Shown: piece by piece, positions 1 through 5,225 of the stretch | How positions within the stretch are numbered: the first letter of the stretch is position 1 | Layout: every line of letters begins with the position of its first letter | Origin: Accumulibacter sp. | Lineage (GTDB): Bacteria; Pseudomonadota; Gammaproteobacteria; Burkholderiales; Rhodocyclaceae | Direction of reading: 5' to 3' | Length of the DNA stretch: 5,585 nt | Assembly: GCA_031267455.1 (NCBI GenBank) | Contig: JAIRZC010000163.1 | Coordinates: forward strand, 1 to 5,585 | Made by a program: the position numbers and the translations under genes | The notes under the pieces: generated by a model | Seen by the model: the letters and a program-made list of their open reading frames with translations, nothing else | Told to the model about the DNA's origin: nothing | The model's database searches: none

Positions 1-732
1 TTCTCCGCCGTCATCAAGGGAAGTGGGGGAATCTATTTTACGCCGGTGGGCGAAAACACGCGGATCACGCTCGCGGCCGCATGGGCGCATCCCAAATTTT
101 CCGGCGCGATCCTGCCGAAGGAACACACGATCGACGACAAGGCCGGGCGTTTCTCCGCTGTATGGGATATCCCTCATTTGAGCCGTACCTATCCTCAGGC
201 GGTCAATATCTCCGCGGGCGATTTGGCGCACAACCAAAACGAATTGTCCGAACTTGCGAAGTTCACTGTCGGCGTCGAGCTTTTCGAACCCGTTTCGCTT
301 TACACGCAAGTCGAGCGCGCCGTCAAATACGCGATCCTTTTCATCGGCCTTACTTTCGTCGCCTTGCTCTCTTTCGAGCTGGTTTCCCGCCGGCGGCTGC
401 ACTTCATGCAGTATTGTCTCGTCGGCGTCGCGATGGTTCTCTTCTACCTCCTCCTTCTCTCGCTCGCCGAGCATACGAGTTTCCTCGACGCCTTCCTGGC
501 CGCTTCCGCTGTCTCGGTCGTCATGAACGGCCTGTATATGGCGGCCGCGCTGAAAAGCCCCGCCCAGGGTGGAATTCTCACCGTTCTGCTCGCGTCGCTG
601 TACGCGATCCTTTACGCAATCCTCCAGATCGAGGAATACGCCTTGCTCGTCGGGACAGCGCTTCTCATCGTCGTCGTCGGCATCCTGATGTTCCTGACGC
701 GCAATCTGTCTAACGGCGCGAAAGCGAAGTAG
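1..732 (+). CDS. creD: CreD-like inner-membrane protein, C-terminal half (5' end outside window)
   Basis: The open frame runs from base 1 in frame 1 to TAG at 730-732, giving 243 residues with no true start in view. The GTG at 46 is internal, because the frame continues upstream. The first ~105 residues are soluble, presumably the end of the periplasmic domain. They finish in the family-typical stretch GVELFEPVSLYTQVERAVKY, followed by LFIGLTFVALLSFE. About five hydrophobic segments follow (approximate partial-protein residues 108-128, 134-156, 159-184, 190-208, 211-232), then a short basic tail ending NGAKAK. In enterobacteria CreD is about 450 residues, belongs to the CreBC regulon, and is linked to envelope integrity and colicin E2 tolerance; its biochemical role is unknown. 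This fragment matches the C-terminal half in length and topology. The family call is by pattern recognition. The next gene starts 31 bases downstream on the same strand, so readthrough is possible. Confidence 0.85.
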   Translation, partial: FSAVIKGSGGIYFTPVGENTRITLAAAWAHPKFSGAILPKEHTIDDKAGRFSAVWDIPHLSRTYPQAVNISAGDLAHNQNELSELAKFTVGVELFEPVSLYTQVERAVKYAILFIGLTFVALLSFELVSRRRLHFMQYCLVGVAMVLFYLLLLSLAEHTSFLDAFLAASAVSVVMNGLYMAAALKSPAQGGILTVLLASLYAILYAILQIEEYALLVGTALLIVVVGILMFLTRNLSNGAKAK

Positions 733-763
733 TCGAATTTCAACACTTTCCGGCATCGACACC

Positions 764-1609
764 ATGCTTACTCGATCGCTTCCCGGTATCGAAGACTGGG
801 TCGACTATTTCAGCAGGCAAAAAGTGCCGATTCTCCGGAAAACGGCGCGACGCCTCGAAAATGCGCGTGAAGCGATTGATCACGTTACCAGCCGCGACAT
901 CACGGCGATTGTCCTCGACGATCCCCTGATGGCGATTCGCGTTCTGGCGTATATCCAGCCGTTTCGCGGACGGCACTTGAGTTCGGACATCACGACGATC
1001 GCAAGCGCAATCATGATGCTCGGCGTCAACCCCTTTTTCAAAAGCATCGGATACCCAGCTACCGTCGAGGGCGACCTCGCCGCCGAGCCGCAGGCGCTGC
1101 TCGGAATCCTCCAGGTCATCCACCGGGCGCAGCGCGCGTCGCGCTACGCGCGCGAATGGGCTTTCGAGCGCCACGACATCGACCTCGAAGAAGTTACGCT
1201 CGCCGCGCTTTTGAGCGACCTTTCCGAGATACTCCTGTGGTGTTTCGCGCCGAAGCTCGCGATTGATATCCGCAACCGCCAGAATGCGGACAGATCGCGG
1301 CGAGGCGCGATCGTCCAGGAAGAAGTCCTTGGGGTCCGTCTCATCGACCTCCAGTCGGCGCTCTGCGACGCGTGGAAACTCCCCGAACTGCTCAAAACGC
1401 TCATGGATGAAAATAATTCCAGCTTGTTGCGTGTTCAAAACGTCGCGCTTGCCGTCCGGCTCGCGCGCCACAGCGCAGACGGGTGGAAGAACGCGGCGCT
1501 TGCCGACGACTTCAAGGACATAGAAAACCTCCTGCGAATCGATCGCCCGGCCTTGTTCAGCCGCCTGGACATTCCGGAAGAATTTCACGCTTTCTACCTG
1601 GGACGCTGA
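764..1609 (+). CDS. HDOD-domain protein (degenerate HD fold, regulatory)
   Basis: This 281-residue protein looks like a stand-alone HDOD protein. The N-terminus MLTRSLPGIEDWVDYFSRQKVPIL leads into helices with the HDOD-style IVLDDPLMAIRVLAYIQ (about 49-65), then TTIASAIMMLGVNPFF (77-92), which corresponds to the usual alignment of serial helices in this fold. Where a true HD phosphohydrolase would carry the His-Asp pair, this protein reads ALLSDLSEILLWC (148-160), so the His is Ser151. That fits HDOD proteins, which lack metal-dependent phosphohydrolase activity and act as signalling or protein-interaction modules. No GGDEF, EAL, receiver or membrane segment is present. The ATG is chosen because the family N-terminal motif begins there; no good Shine-Dalgarno sequence precedes it (TTCCGGCATCGACACC), so initiation may be weak or depend on creD translation. 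The specific role is unknown. It converges with uup, with 46 bases between stop codons. Confidence 0.8.
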   Translation: MLTRSLPGIEDWVDYFSRQKVPILRKTARRLENAREAIDHVTSRDITAIVLDDPLMAIRVLAYIQPFRGRHLSSDITTIASAIMMLGVNPFFKSIGYPATVEGDLAAEPQALLGILQVIHRAQRASRYAREWAFERHDIDLEEVTLAALLSDLSEILLWCFAPKLAIDIRNRQNADRSRRGAIVQEEVLGVRLIDLQSALCDAWKLPELLKTLMDENNSSLLRVQNVALAVRLARHSADGWKNAALADDFKDIENLLRIDRPALFSRLDIPEEFHAFYLGR

Positions 1610-1613
1610 AAAG

Positions 1614-1630
1614 CACCGTCGGGCGCGGTG
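1614..1630 (-). terminator. Candidate Rho-independent terminator of uup
   Basis: On the minus strand CACCG (1630-1626), a 7-base loop, and CGGTG (1618-1614) form a GC-rich 5-bp hairpin. It is followed by C and then TTTT (1612-1609), just past the uup stop. The stem and T run are both short, so this is a modest terminator. It uses bases 1628-1630 that the larger hairpin at 1628-1659 also needs, so the two folds exclude each other. Confidence 0.45.
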
Positions 1631-1659
1631 ATCGGCACCCCTGAAAACCCACCGATCAC
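1628..1659. terminator. Inverted repeat at convergent junction, overlapping uup stop codon
   Basis: GTGATCGG (1628-1635) and CCGATCAC (1652-1659) are perfect 8-base complements around a 16-base loop. The right arm contains the uup stop codon (TGA on the minus strand at 1658-1656). There is no T run on the plus side, so for the HDOD transcript it is at best a weak or Rho-assisted terminator or an mRNA 3'-end stabiliser. The position between convergent genes supports an end-of-transcript role for both strands. Confidence 0.5.
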
Positions 1660-3584
1660 TCCTCCGGTAAAGCCGTGTTTTCCAGAATTTCCCAGCGTTC
1701 CATGAGCGCGGCGATTTCGTCGTCGACCTGCGCGAGACGTAACGAAAGCGCCCGCGCCTCCTGGGCTTGCGACACGTAGAGCGCCGGATCGTTGAGACGC
1801 AAGCCAATCGTTTTCTGTTCTTCTTCGAGTCGTTCGATCCTTTCCGGAAGTTCGGAAAGCTCGCGCGACTCCTTGTAACTCAAGCCTTTGCGTTCGCGCG
1901 GACGACGCGGCGCGTCCCGAGCGGTTTTTCCTCGAAAAATGGCGGTGGCTTTCTCTCCTCCGTTCCTTTTGTCTCCCTTTCCTTTCTGAAAATCCGCCCA
2001 ATCCTGGTAGCCGCCAACGTATTCGCGCCAGAACCCCCCGCCCTCGGAGGCGATTGTCTGGGTCACCACATTGTCGAGAAAGACACGGTCGTGGCTGACG
2101 AGGAAAAGCGTTCCCGTATAGTCTTGCAGGAGGCGTTCGAGCAATTCGAGCGTTTCGATGTCGAGATCGTTCGTCGGCTCGTCGAGAACGAGGACATTGG
2201 CGGGACTGGCGAAGAGACGCGCGAGCAACAAGCGATTGCGCTCGCCACCCGAGAGCGATTTCACCGGAGAACGCGCGCGCTGCGGCGGGAAGAGAAAGTC
2301 GCCGAGATAGCCGATGACGTGTTTTTTCACGCCGCCGATCTCGACATGATCCGATCCCGGAGAAATGACGTCGACGAGCGATGCCTCGTCGTCGAGTTCC
2401 GCTCGAAATTGATCAAAATAGGCAGTCCGCAAACGATTCCCGAGCCTCACGCTACCGCTGTCGGTCGGAATCTCGCCGAGGATCAGCCTCAACAGCGTCG
2501 TCTTCCCCGCGCCATTCGGTCCGATCAGGCCGATTTTGTCGCCGCGCAACAGGCGGCATGAAAAATCGCGCACGACCTTTTTATCTCCAAAAGACTTATT
2601 CACCGCATCGAGTTCGGCGACGAGCTGGCCGCCCGCGTCGCCCCGGTCAACCCGAAAATCGGTCACGCCGAGACGGTCGCGCCGAGCCGCGCGTTCCCGC
2701 CTTAGGCGTTCGAGGCGGCGCACGCGCCCTTCATCGCGTGTCCGGCGCGCTTCGACACCTTTGCGAATCCAGATTTCCTCCTGCGCCAGGAACTTGTCGG
2801 ATTTCGCGTTCCGAACCGCCTCATCGTGAAGAAGTTCCTCTTTTCTACGCCGATAGACGGCCAGGGGCGCGGGAAATGATACGAGATCGCCGCGGTCGAG
2901 TTCCACGATGCGCGTTGCCACTCGATCGAGGAAACGTCGGTCGTGCGTCACGAAGACGAGCGCGAGGTTGGACGATAACAGCATTTCTTCGAGCCATTCG
3001 ATGCCAGTGGTATCCAGATGGTTCGTCGGCTCGTCGAGCAAGAGCGCCCGCGGAGCGGCAGCCAGGGATCGAGCGAGCGCCAGGCGCTTTTTCTGCCCGC
3101 CCGATAGCGTGTCGACGCGCGCGTCCGGATCCAATGAAAACCGCTGGATCATCTCTTCGACCCGCCTTTCGAGCGACCAGGCATCGCGCAGTTCAAGTTC
3201 GCCTTGCAGAGAATTCAGACGCTCGAAGAGAGAGTCCCGTTCCGAAGAATCACACCCGGACAAATCGCGCGAAACCGAATGATATTCCGCAAGCAAGCCG
3301 GAGATTTCACCCAGCCCCGCGGAAATGGCATCGAAAACCGGTATTTCCGGGTCAAACGCGGGTTCCTGCGGAAGGTAGGCGACCTGAAGCCCCGGTTGAA
3401 GCCAAAGACGTCCGCCGTCAAGCGCGCCTTGTCCTGCCAGAACGCGCAGTAGCGAGGATTTTCCAACACCGTTTCGCCCAATCAGCGCAACGCGCTCGCC
3501 GGCGTCGAGCTGAAAATCCGCGTGGTCGAGCAGGGGAAGATACCCGTAGGCAAGTGAAGCGTCGGTAAGCGTTAAAAAGGGCAT
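1656..3584 (-). CDS. uup: Uup-type ABC-F ATPase (tandem ATP-binding protein)
   Basis: This 642-residue soluble protein has two ABC ATPase domains in one chain and no membrane segments. Domain 1 has Walker A GRNGVGKS (36-43), signature LSGGQ (160-164), Walker B LLLDEP with Asp184-Glu185, and switch His214. A charged linker (about 240-310, rich in Arg, Lys and Glu) is the ABC-F interdomain arm. Domain 2 has Walker A GPNGAGKT (355-362), signature LSGGE (444-448), Walker B VLVLDEP with Asp468-Glu469, and His498. A basic, disordered-looking stretch (535-570) leads to a C-terminal coiled coil (about 572-635, ERIERLEEEQ and similar), which marks Uup among ABC-F proteins. Uup acts on ribosomes and nucleic acids; in E. 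coli its loss raises precise excision of transposons. All catalytic residues are present, so it should be active. The start is fixed by the family-typical N-terminus MPFLTLTDASLAYG. A CRISPR-like repeat ends on the base before this ATG, and its GGA (3594-3592) is the only candidate Shine-Dalgarno. Confidence 0.93.
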   Translation of the reverse strand: MPFLTLTDASLAYGYLPLLDHADFQLDAGERVALIGRNGVGKSSLLRVLAGQGALDGGRLWLQPGLQVAYLPQEPAFDPEIPVFDAISAGLGEISGLLAEYHSVSRDLSGCDSSERDSLFERLNSLQGELELRDAWSLERRVEEMIQRFSLDPDARVDTLSGGQKKRLALARSLAAAPRALLLDEPTNHLDTTGIEWLEEMLLSSNLALVFVTHDRRFLDRVATRIVELDRGDLVSFPAPLAVYRRRKEELLHDEAVRNAKSDKFLAQEEIWIRKGVEARRTRDEGRVRRLERLRRERAARRDRLGVTDFRVDRGDAGGQLVAELDAVNKSFGDKKVVRDFSCRLLRGDKIGLIGPNGAGKTTLLRLILGEIPTDSGSVRLGNRLRTAYFDQFRAELDDEASLVDVISPGSDHVEIGGVKKHVIGYLGDFLFPPQRARSPVKSLSGGERNRLLLARLFASPANVLVLDEPTNDLDIETLELLERLLQDYTGTLFLVSHDRVFLDNVVTQTIASEGGGFWREYVGGYQDWADFQKGKGDKRNGGEKATAIFRGKTARDAPRRPRERKGLSYKESRELSELPERIERLEEEQKTIGLRLNDPALYVSQAQEARALSLRLAQVDDEIAALMERWEILENTALPEE

Positions 3585-3613
3585 GTTTCAATCCACGCCC
3601 GTGACCGGGCGAC
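3585..3613 (-). CRISPR. Solitary type I-C-like CRISPR repeat abutting the uup start codon
   Basis: Read on the plus strand, the element begins GTTTCAATCCACGCCCG and ends CGGGCGAC, 29 bases in all. Type I-C repeats are typically about 32 bases and have the form GTTTCAATCCAC, palindromic stem, GCGAC, so both conserved ends are present with a slightly short centre. The stem is perfect: CGCCCG (3596-3601), loop TGAC, CGGGCG (3606-3611). In the crRNA sense, which is the uup strand, it ends in the typical handle TGGATTGAAAC (3595-3585), directly followed by the uup ATG. No second intact copy lies in the window and no cas gene is seen, so it is a single unit rather than an array. Identity as a repeat is by motif recognition; its function is unknown. 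Confidence 0.75.
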
Positions 3614-3615
3614 AG

Positions 3616-3648
3616 CGCGCGGAAGGAATGAGAAGCGCCTCCCGCGCG
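3616..3648. repeat. Imperfect hairpin between the two CRISPR-like palindromes
   Basis: CGCGCGG (3616-3622) pairs perfectly with CCGCGCG (3642-3648). After one A/C mismatch the stem continues with AGG (3624-3626) and CCT (3638-3640), leaving an 11-base loop. No T run follows on either strand, so a simple terminator is unlikely. It fills the roughly spacer-length gap next to the type I-C-like repeat, and on the minus strand it would lie at the very 5' end of the predicted uup leader. Confidence 0.5.
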
Positions 3649-3650
3649 AG

Positions 3651-3679
3651 ATTATCCCCCGTAAAGCGGGGGAAATGAA
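3651..3679 (-). promoter_or_regulatory. Candidate sigma-70 promoter for uup
   Basis: On the minus strand the -35 TTCATT (3679-3674) and -10 GATAAT (3656-3651) are separated by 17 bases. The -10 differs from TATAAT at one position; the -35 is poor (three of six). Transcription would start near 3645, giving a leader of about 60 bases that carries the 3616-3648 hairpin and the CRISPR-like repeat before the ATG. The 6-bp palindrome in the spacer (3656-3672) could also serve as an operator. Confidence 0.4.
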
Positions 3680-3682
3680 CCG
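3653..3682. repeat. Palindrome resembling a type I-E CRISPR repeat
   Basis: CCCCCG (3656-3661), loop TAAAG, and CGGGGG (3667-3672) form a perfect 6-bp stem. It is preceded by TAT and followed by AAATGAACCG. Type I-E repeats are commonly about 29 bases, with a CCCCGC/GCGGGG stem, an ATT- or TAT-like left flank, and an ATGAACCG or ATAAACCG right end. This element has the exact ATGAACCG end (3675-3682), but two extra bases before it and a different centre. It could be a decayed I-E repeat, a degenerate partner of the I-C-like repeat about 40 bases away, or an unrelated operator inside the uup promoter. Confidence 0.3.
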
Positions 3683-3747
3683 TTTTCGTGCATTCTGCAG
3701 CCAATTTGACCAAGTTCGGCAGGCTCCTAGGTTCACTTCCAGACCTC

Positions 3748-3756
3748 TGATAGAAT
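3748..3756 (+). promoter_or_regulatory. Candidate extended -10 promoter for ackA
   Basis: TGATAGAAT combines the extended -10 TG with TAGAAT, one mismatch from TATAAT. No good -35 lies 16-18 bases upstream, as expected for extended -10 promoters. Transcription would start near 3763 and leave a leader of about 180 bases before ackA, containing the hairpins at 3762-3850. Confidence 0.4.
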
Positions 3757-3761
3757 CGCCC

Positions 3762-3850
3762 GGCCTGGAGCCGTCCGCTTGCGCCGCGGCTGAAAGGCCC
3801 GGGAGGCGCGCTATCCCTGTTCTTTGCGGCGCGGGGATGCGCGTAACTCC
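3762..3850 (+). promoter_or_regulatory. Potential structured 5' leader of ackA (two hairpin systems)
   Basis: Hairpin 1 has GGCC (3762-3765) pairing with GGCC (3796-3799) outside, and AGCCG (3769-3773) with CGGCT (3787-3791) inside, with internal loop TGG/GAAA. Hairpin 2 has GGAG (3802-3805) with CTCC (3847-3850), then CGCG (3807-3810) with CGCG (3840-3843), and after a bulged C and a T-G wobble, ATCCC (3813-3817) with GGGAT (3834-3838). GCGCCGC (3781-3787) could instead pair with GCGGCGC (3826-3832), so the two hairpins could exchange partners. It matches no riboswitch class that I recognise. High GC makes chance pairing common, so confidence is modest. Confidence 0.3.
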
Positions 3851-3874
3851 GGGAAAGACAGTGTTTCATCGACG

Positions 3875-3899
3875 ATCACGGCCGATCCGGTGATACCGG
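3875..3899. promoter_or_regulatory. Operator-like nested inverted repeats upstream of ackA
   Basis: CCGGT (3887-3891), GAT and ACCGG (3895-3899) form a compact palindrome. ATCAC (3875-3879) and GTGAT (3890-3894) form an overlapping inverted repeat with a 10-base gap. They lie 40-70 bases before the ackA ATG, just upstream of a possible second -10 (TATAAC, 3915-3920). GTGATA (3890-3895) could be a weak -35 at an unfavourable 19-base spacing. A regulator binding here would block such a promoter, but no known site is recognised. Confidence 0.3.
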
Positions 3900-3930
3900 G
3901 ACGTGAAATTCCAATATAACCGATATGTGG

Positions 3931-3938
3931 GGAGGTGA
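3931..3938 (+). promoter_or_regulatory. Strong Shine-Dalgarno site of ackA
   Basis: GGAGGTGA is an eight-base perfect complement to the 16S anti-Shine-Dalgarno end, with GGAGG six bases before the ATG at 3942. It fixes the ackA start and predicts high translation, in contrast to the weak sites of the HDOD gene and uup. Confidence 0.85.
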
Positions 3939-3941
3939 GCC

Positions 3942-5225
3942 ATGTATGTTTTTGTTCTGAATTGCGGGAGTTCGTCGCTCAAATACCAGCTGCTCGACAT
4001 GCGGGACGAACGCCGTGTCGCTTCGGGCATGGTCGAGCGGATCGGCATGGAAGGTTCCGTTTTCGTCTACGAATCGTCCGAAGGCGAGAAAATACGGGAA
4101 AGCCATGACGTGCCGACCCACGATCAGGCGATTCGAATGGTGTTGAATCATCTGACCGATCCTGAGAAAGGCGTTATTCGCGCCCTGTCGGACATTACCG
4201 CCGTCGGGCATCGGATCGTCCACGGAGGCGAACGTTTTTCAAGTTCGGTGCTGATCGACGACGAGGTGATCGCCGCGCTCAAGGATTGCATTCCTCTCGC
4301 GCCGCTCCACAATCCCGCGAACATCACCGGAATCGAAGCCATCATGGGGGTCATGCTCGGCGTCCCGAACATCGCTGTCTTCGACACCGCTTTCCACTCG
4401 ACGATGCCGCCCGAATCGTATATGTACGCGCTGCCCTATGAGTGGTATGAAAAATATCACGTTCGTCGCTACGGATTCCACGGATCGTCGCATCGCTTCG
4501 TTTCCGAACGCGCGGCGCAGATGCTCGGCATTCCGAAGGACATGTTCAACTGCGTTTCGTGCCATATGGGCAACGGGTCGTCGTTTACGGCGATCAGGAA
4601 CGGTGATTCCATCGACACCAGCATGGGCTTGACGCCGCTCGAAGGGCTTGTGATGGGGTCGCGTTGCGGTGACCTCGACGCGGGGATCCCGGATTATCTC
4701 GCTTCCTGTGTCGACATGAGTTTCACCGATATCCACGAAGCGCTCAATACGCGCTCCGGTCTGCTCGGCCTGTCGGGGATCAGTTCGGATATGCGTGATC
4801 TCGAAAAGGCGATCAGCGAAGGCGACGCGCGCGCGCAACTCGCCGTCGATGTGCTGCACCACAGCGCGCTCAAATATATAGGCGCTTATACTCTTGAGCT
4901 TGGCCGCGTCGACGCCATTATTTTCACGGGCGGAATCGGAGAAAACGCCACGCGCTTCCGCGGATCGATCGTCGATAGCCTGGAGCTTCTCGACGTCCGG
5001 CTCGATCCCGTGGCCAACGCGGTCTATGGCCAGGAGACCGTCATTTCGACCGATGATTCGAAGATCAAGGTCGTCGTCGTCCCGACCAACGAAGAATTGA
5101 TGATCGCGCGCGATACTCTGTCCATCGCTTCGCTCCTGACCGACGCGAGGCATTCGCACGGCTACGCCGAGACCTACCGCATCCACAAGCGTCCCGGCGG
5201 CGGGAAAGCGCCGGAAAAAACTTGA
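3942..5225 (+). CDS. ackA: Acetate kinase
   Basis: This cytosolic enzyme interconverts acetate plus ATP and acetyl phosphate plus ADP. It belongs to the ASKHA (sugar kinase/Hsp70/actin) fold. The N-terminus VLNCGSSSLKYQL is the family signature. In the numbering used for the Methanosarcina enzyme, the known active-site positions are all present: Asn7, Ser10, Ser12, Lys14, Arg91, His123, Asp148, Phe179-His180, Asn211-Gly212 (CHMGNG), Arg241, Asp283, Arg285, Gly331 (FTGGIGENA) and Glu384 (PTNEE). The second family signature region is RRYGFHGSSHRF (175-186). Homologues are usually about 400 residues; this one has 427, and the surplus is a hydrophilic tail after about residue 402 ending GGGKAPEKT. 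A strong Shine-Dalgarno site precedes the ATG. The usual partner pta is not in view. etfB starts inside the stop codon, implying a shared transcript and coupled translation. Confidence 0.97.
   Translation: MYVFVLNCGSSSLKYQLLDMRDERRVASGMVERIGMEGSVFVYESSEGEKIRESHDVPTHDQAIRMVLNHLTDPEKGVIRALSDITAVGHRIVHGGERFSSSVLIDDEVIAALKDCIPLAPLHNPANITGIEAIMGVMLGVPNIAVFDTAFHSTMPPESYMYALPYEWYEKYHVRRYGFHGSSHRFVSERAAQMLGIPKDMFNCVSCHMGNGSSFTAIRNGDSIDTSMGLTPLEGLVMGSRCGDLDAGIPDYLASCVDMSFTDIHEALNTRSGLLGLSGISSDMRDLEKAISEGDARAQLAVDVLHHSALKYIGAYTLELGRVDAIIFTGGIGENATRFRGSIVDSLELLDVRLDPVANAVYGQETVISTDDSKIKVVVVPTNEELMIARDTLSIASLLTDARHSHGYAETYRIHKRPGGGKAPEKT

Noticed and set aside
740..1807. Minus-strand 355-codon open frame opposite the HDOD gene
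   Set aside because: Arg/Ser-rich composition typical of an antisense frame in high-GC DNA; the plus strand encodes a recognisable HDOD protein, and the frame also runs into uup.
2381..3568. Plus-strand 395-codon open frame opposite uup
   Set aside because: Extremely Arg-rich and domain-free; the opposite strand carries all ABC-F motifs.
3706..3734. TTGACC at 3706-3711 as a -35 for ackA
   Set aside because: At 16-17 bases spacing the -10 would be TAGGTT or AGGTTC, which are poor, and the better TAGAAT at 3751 is 39 bases away.
3862..3885. GTTTCATC near 3862 as a second copy of the CRISPR repeat
   Set aside because: Only the first six bases match the repeat; no stem or GCGAC end follows, so it is probably chance.
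3588..3893. Short open frames in the divergent intergenic region (minus 3588-3869, plus 3675-3893)
   Set aside because: No Shine-Dalgarno at the plausible starts, no domain-like composition, and overlap with palindromes and promoter-like sites. I treat the region as regulatory.
3585..3941. Full CRISPR array in the intergenic region
   Set aside because: Only one intact repeat is present; there is no regular repeat-spacer ladder and no cas gene in the window.
4239..5186. Minus-strand 315-codon open frame opposite ackA
   Set aside because: Codon-bias shadow of a gene with every catalytic residue intact; no recognisable domain.
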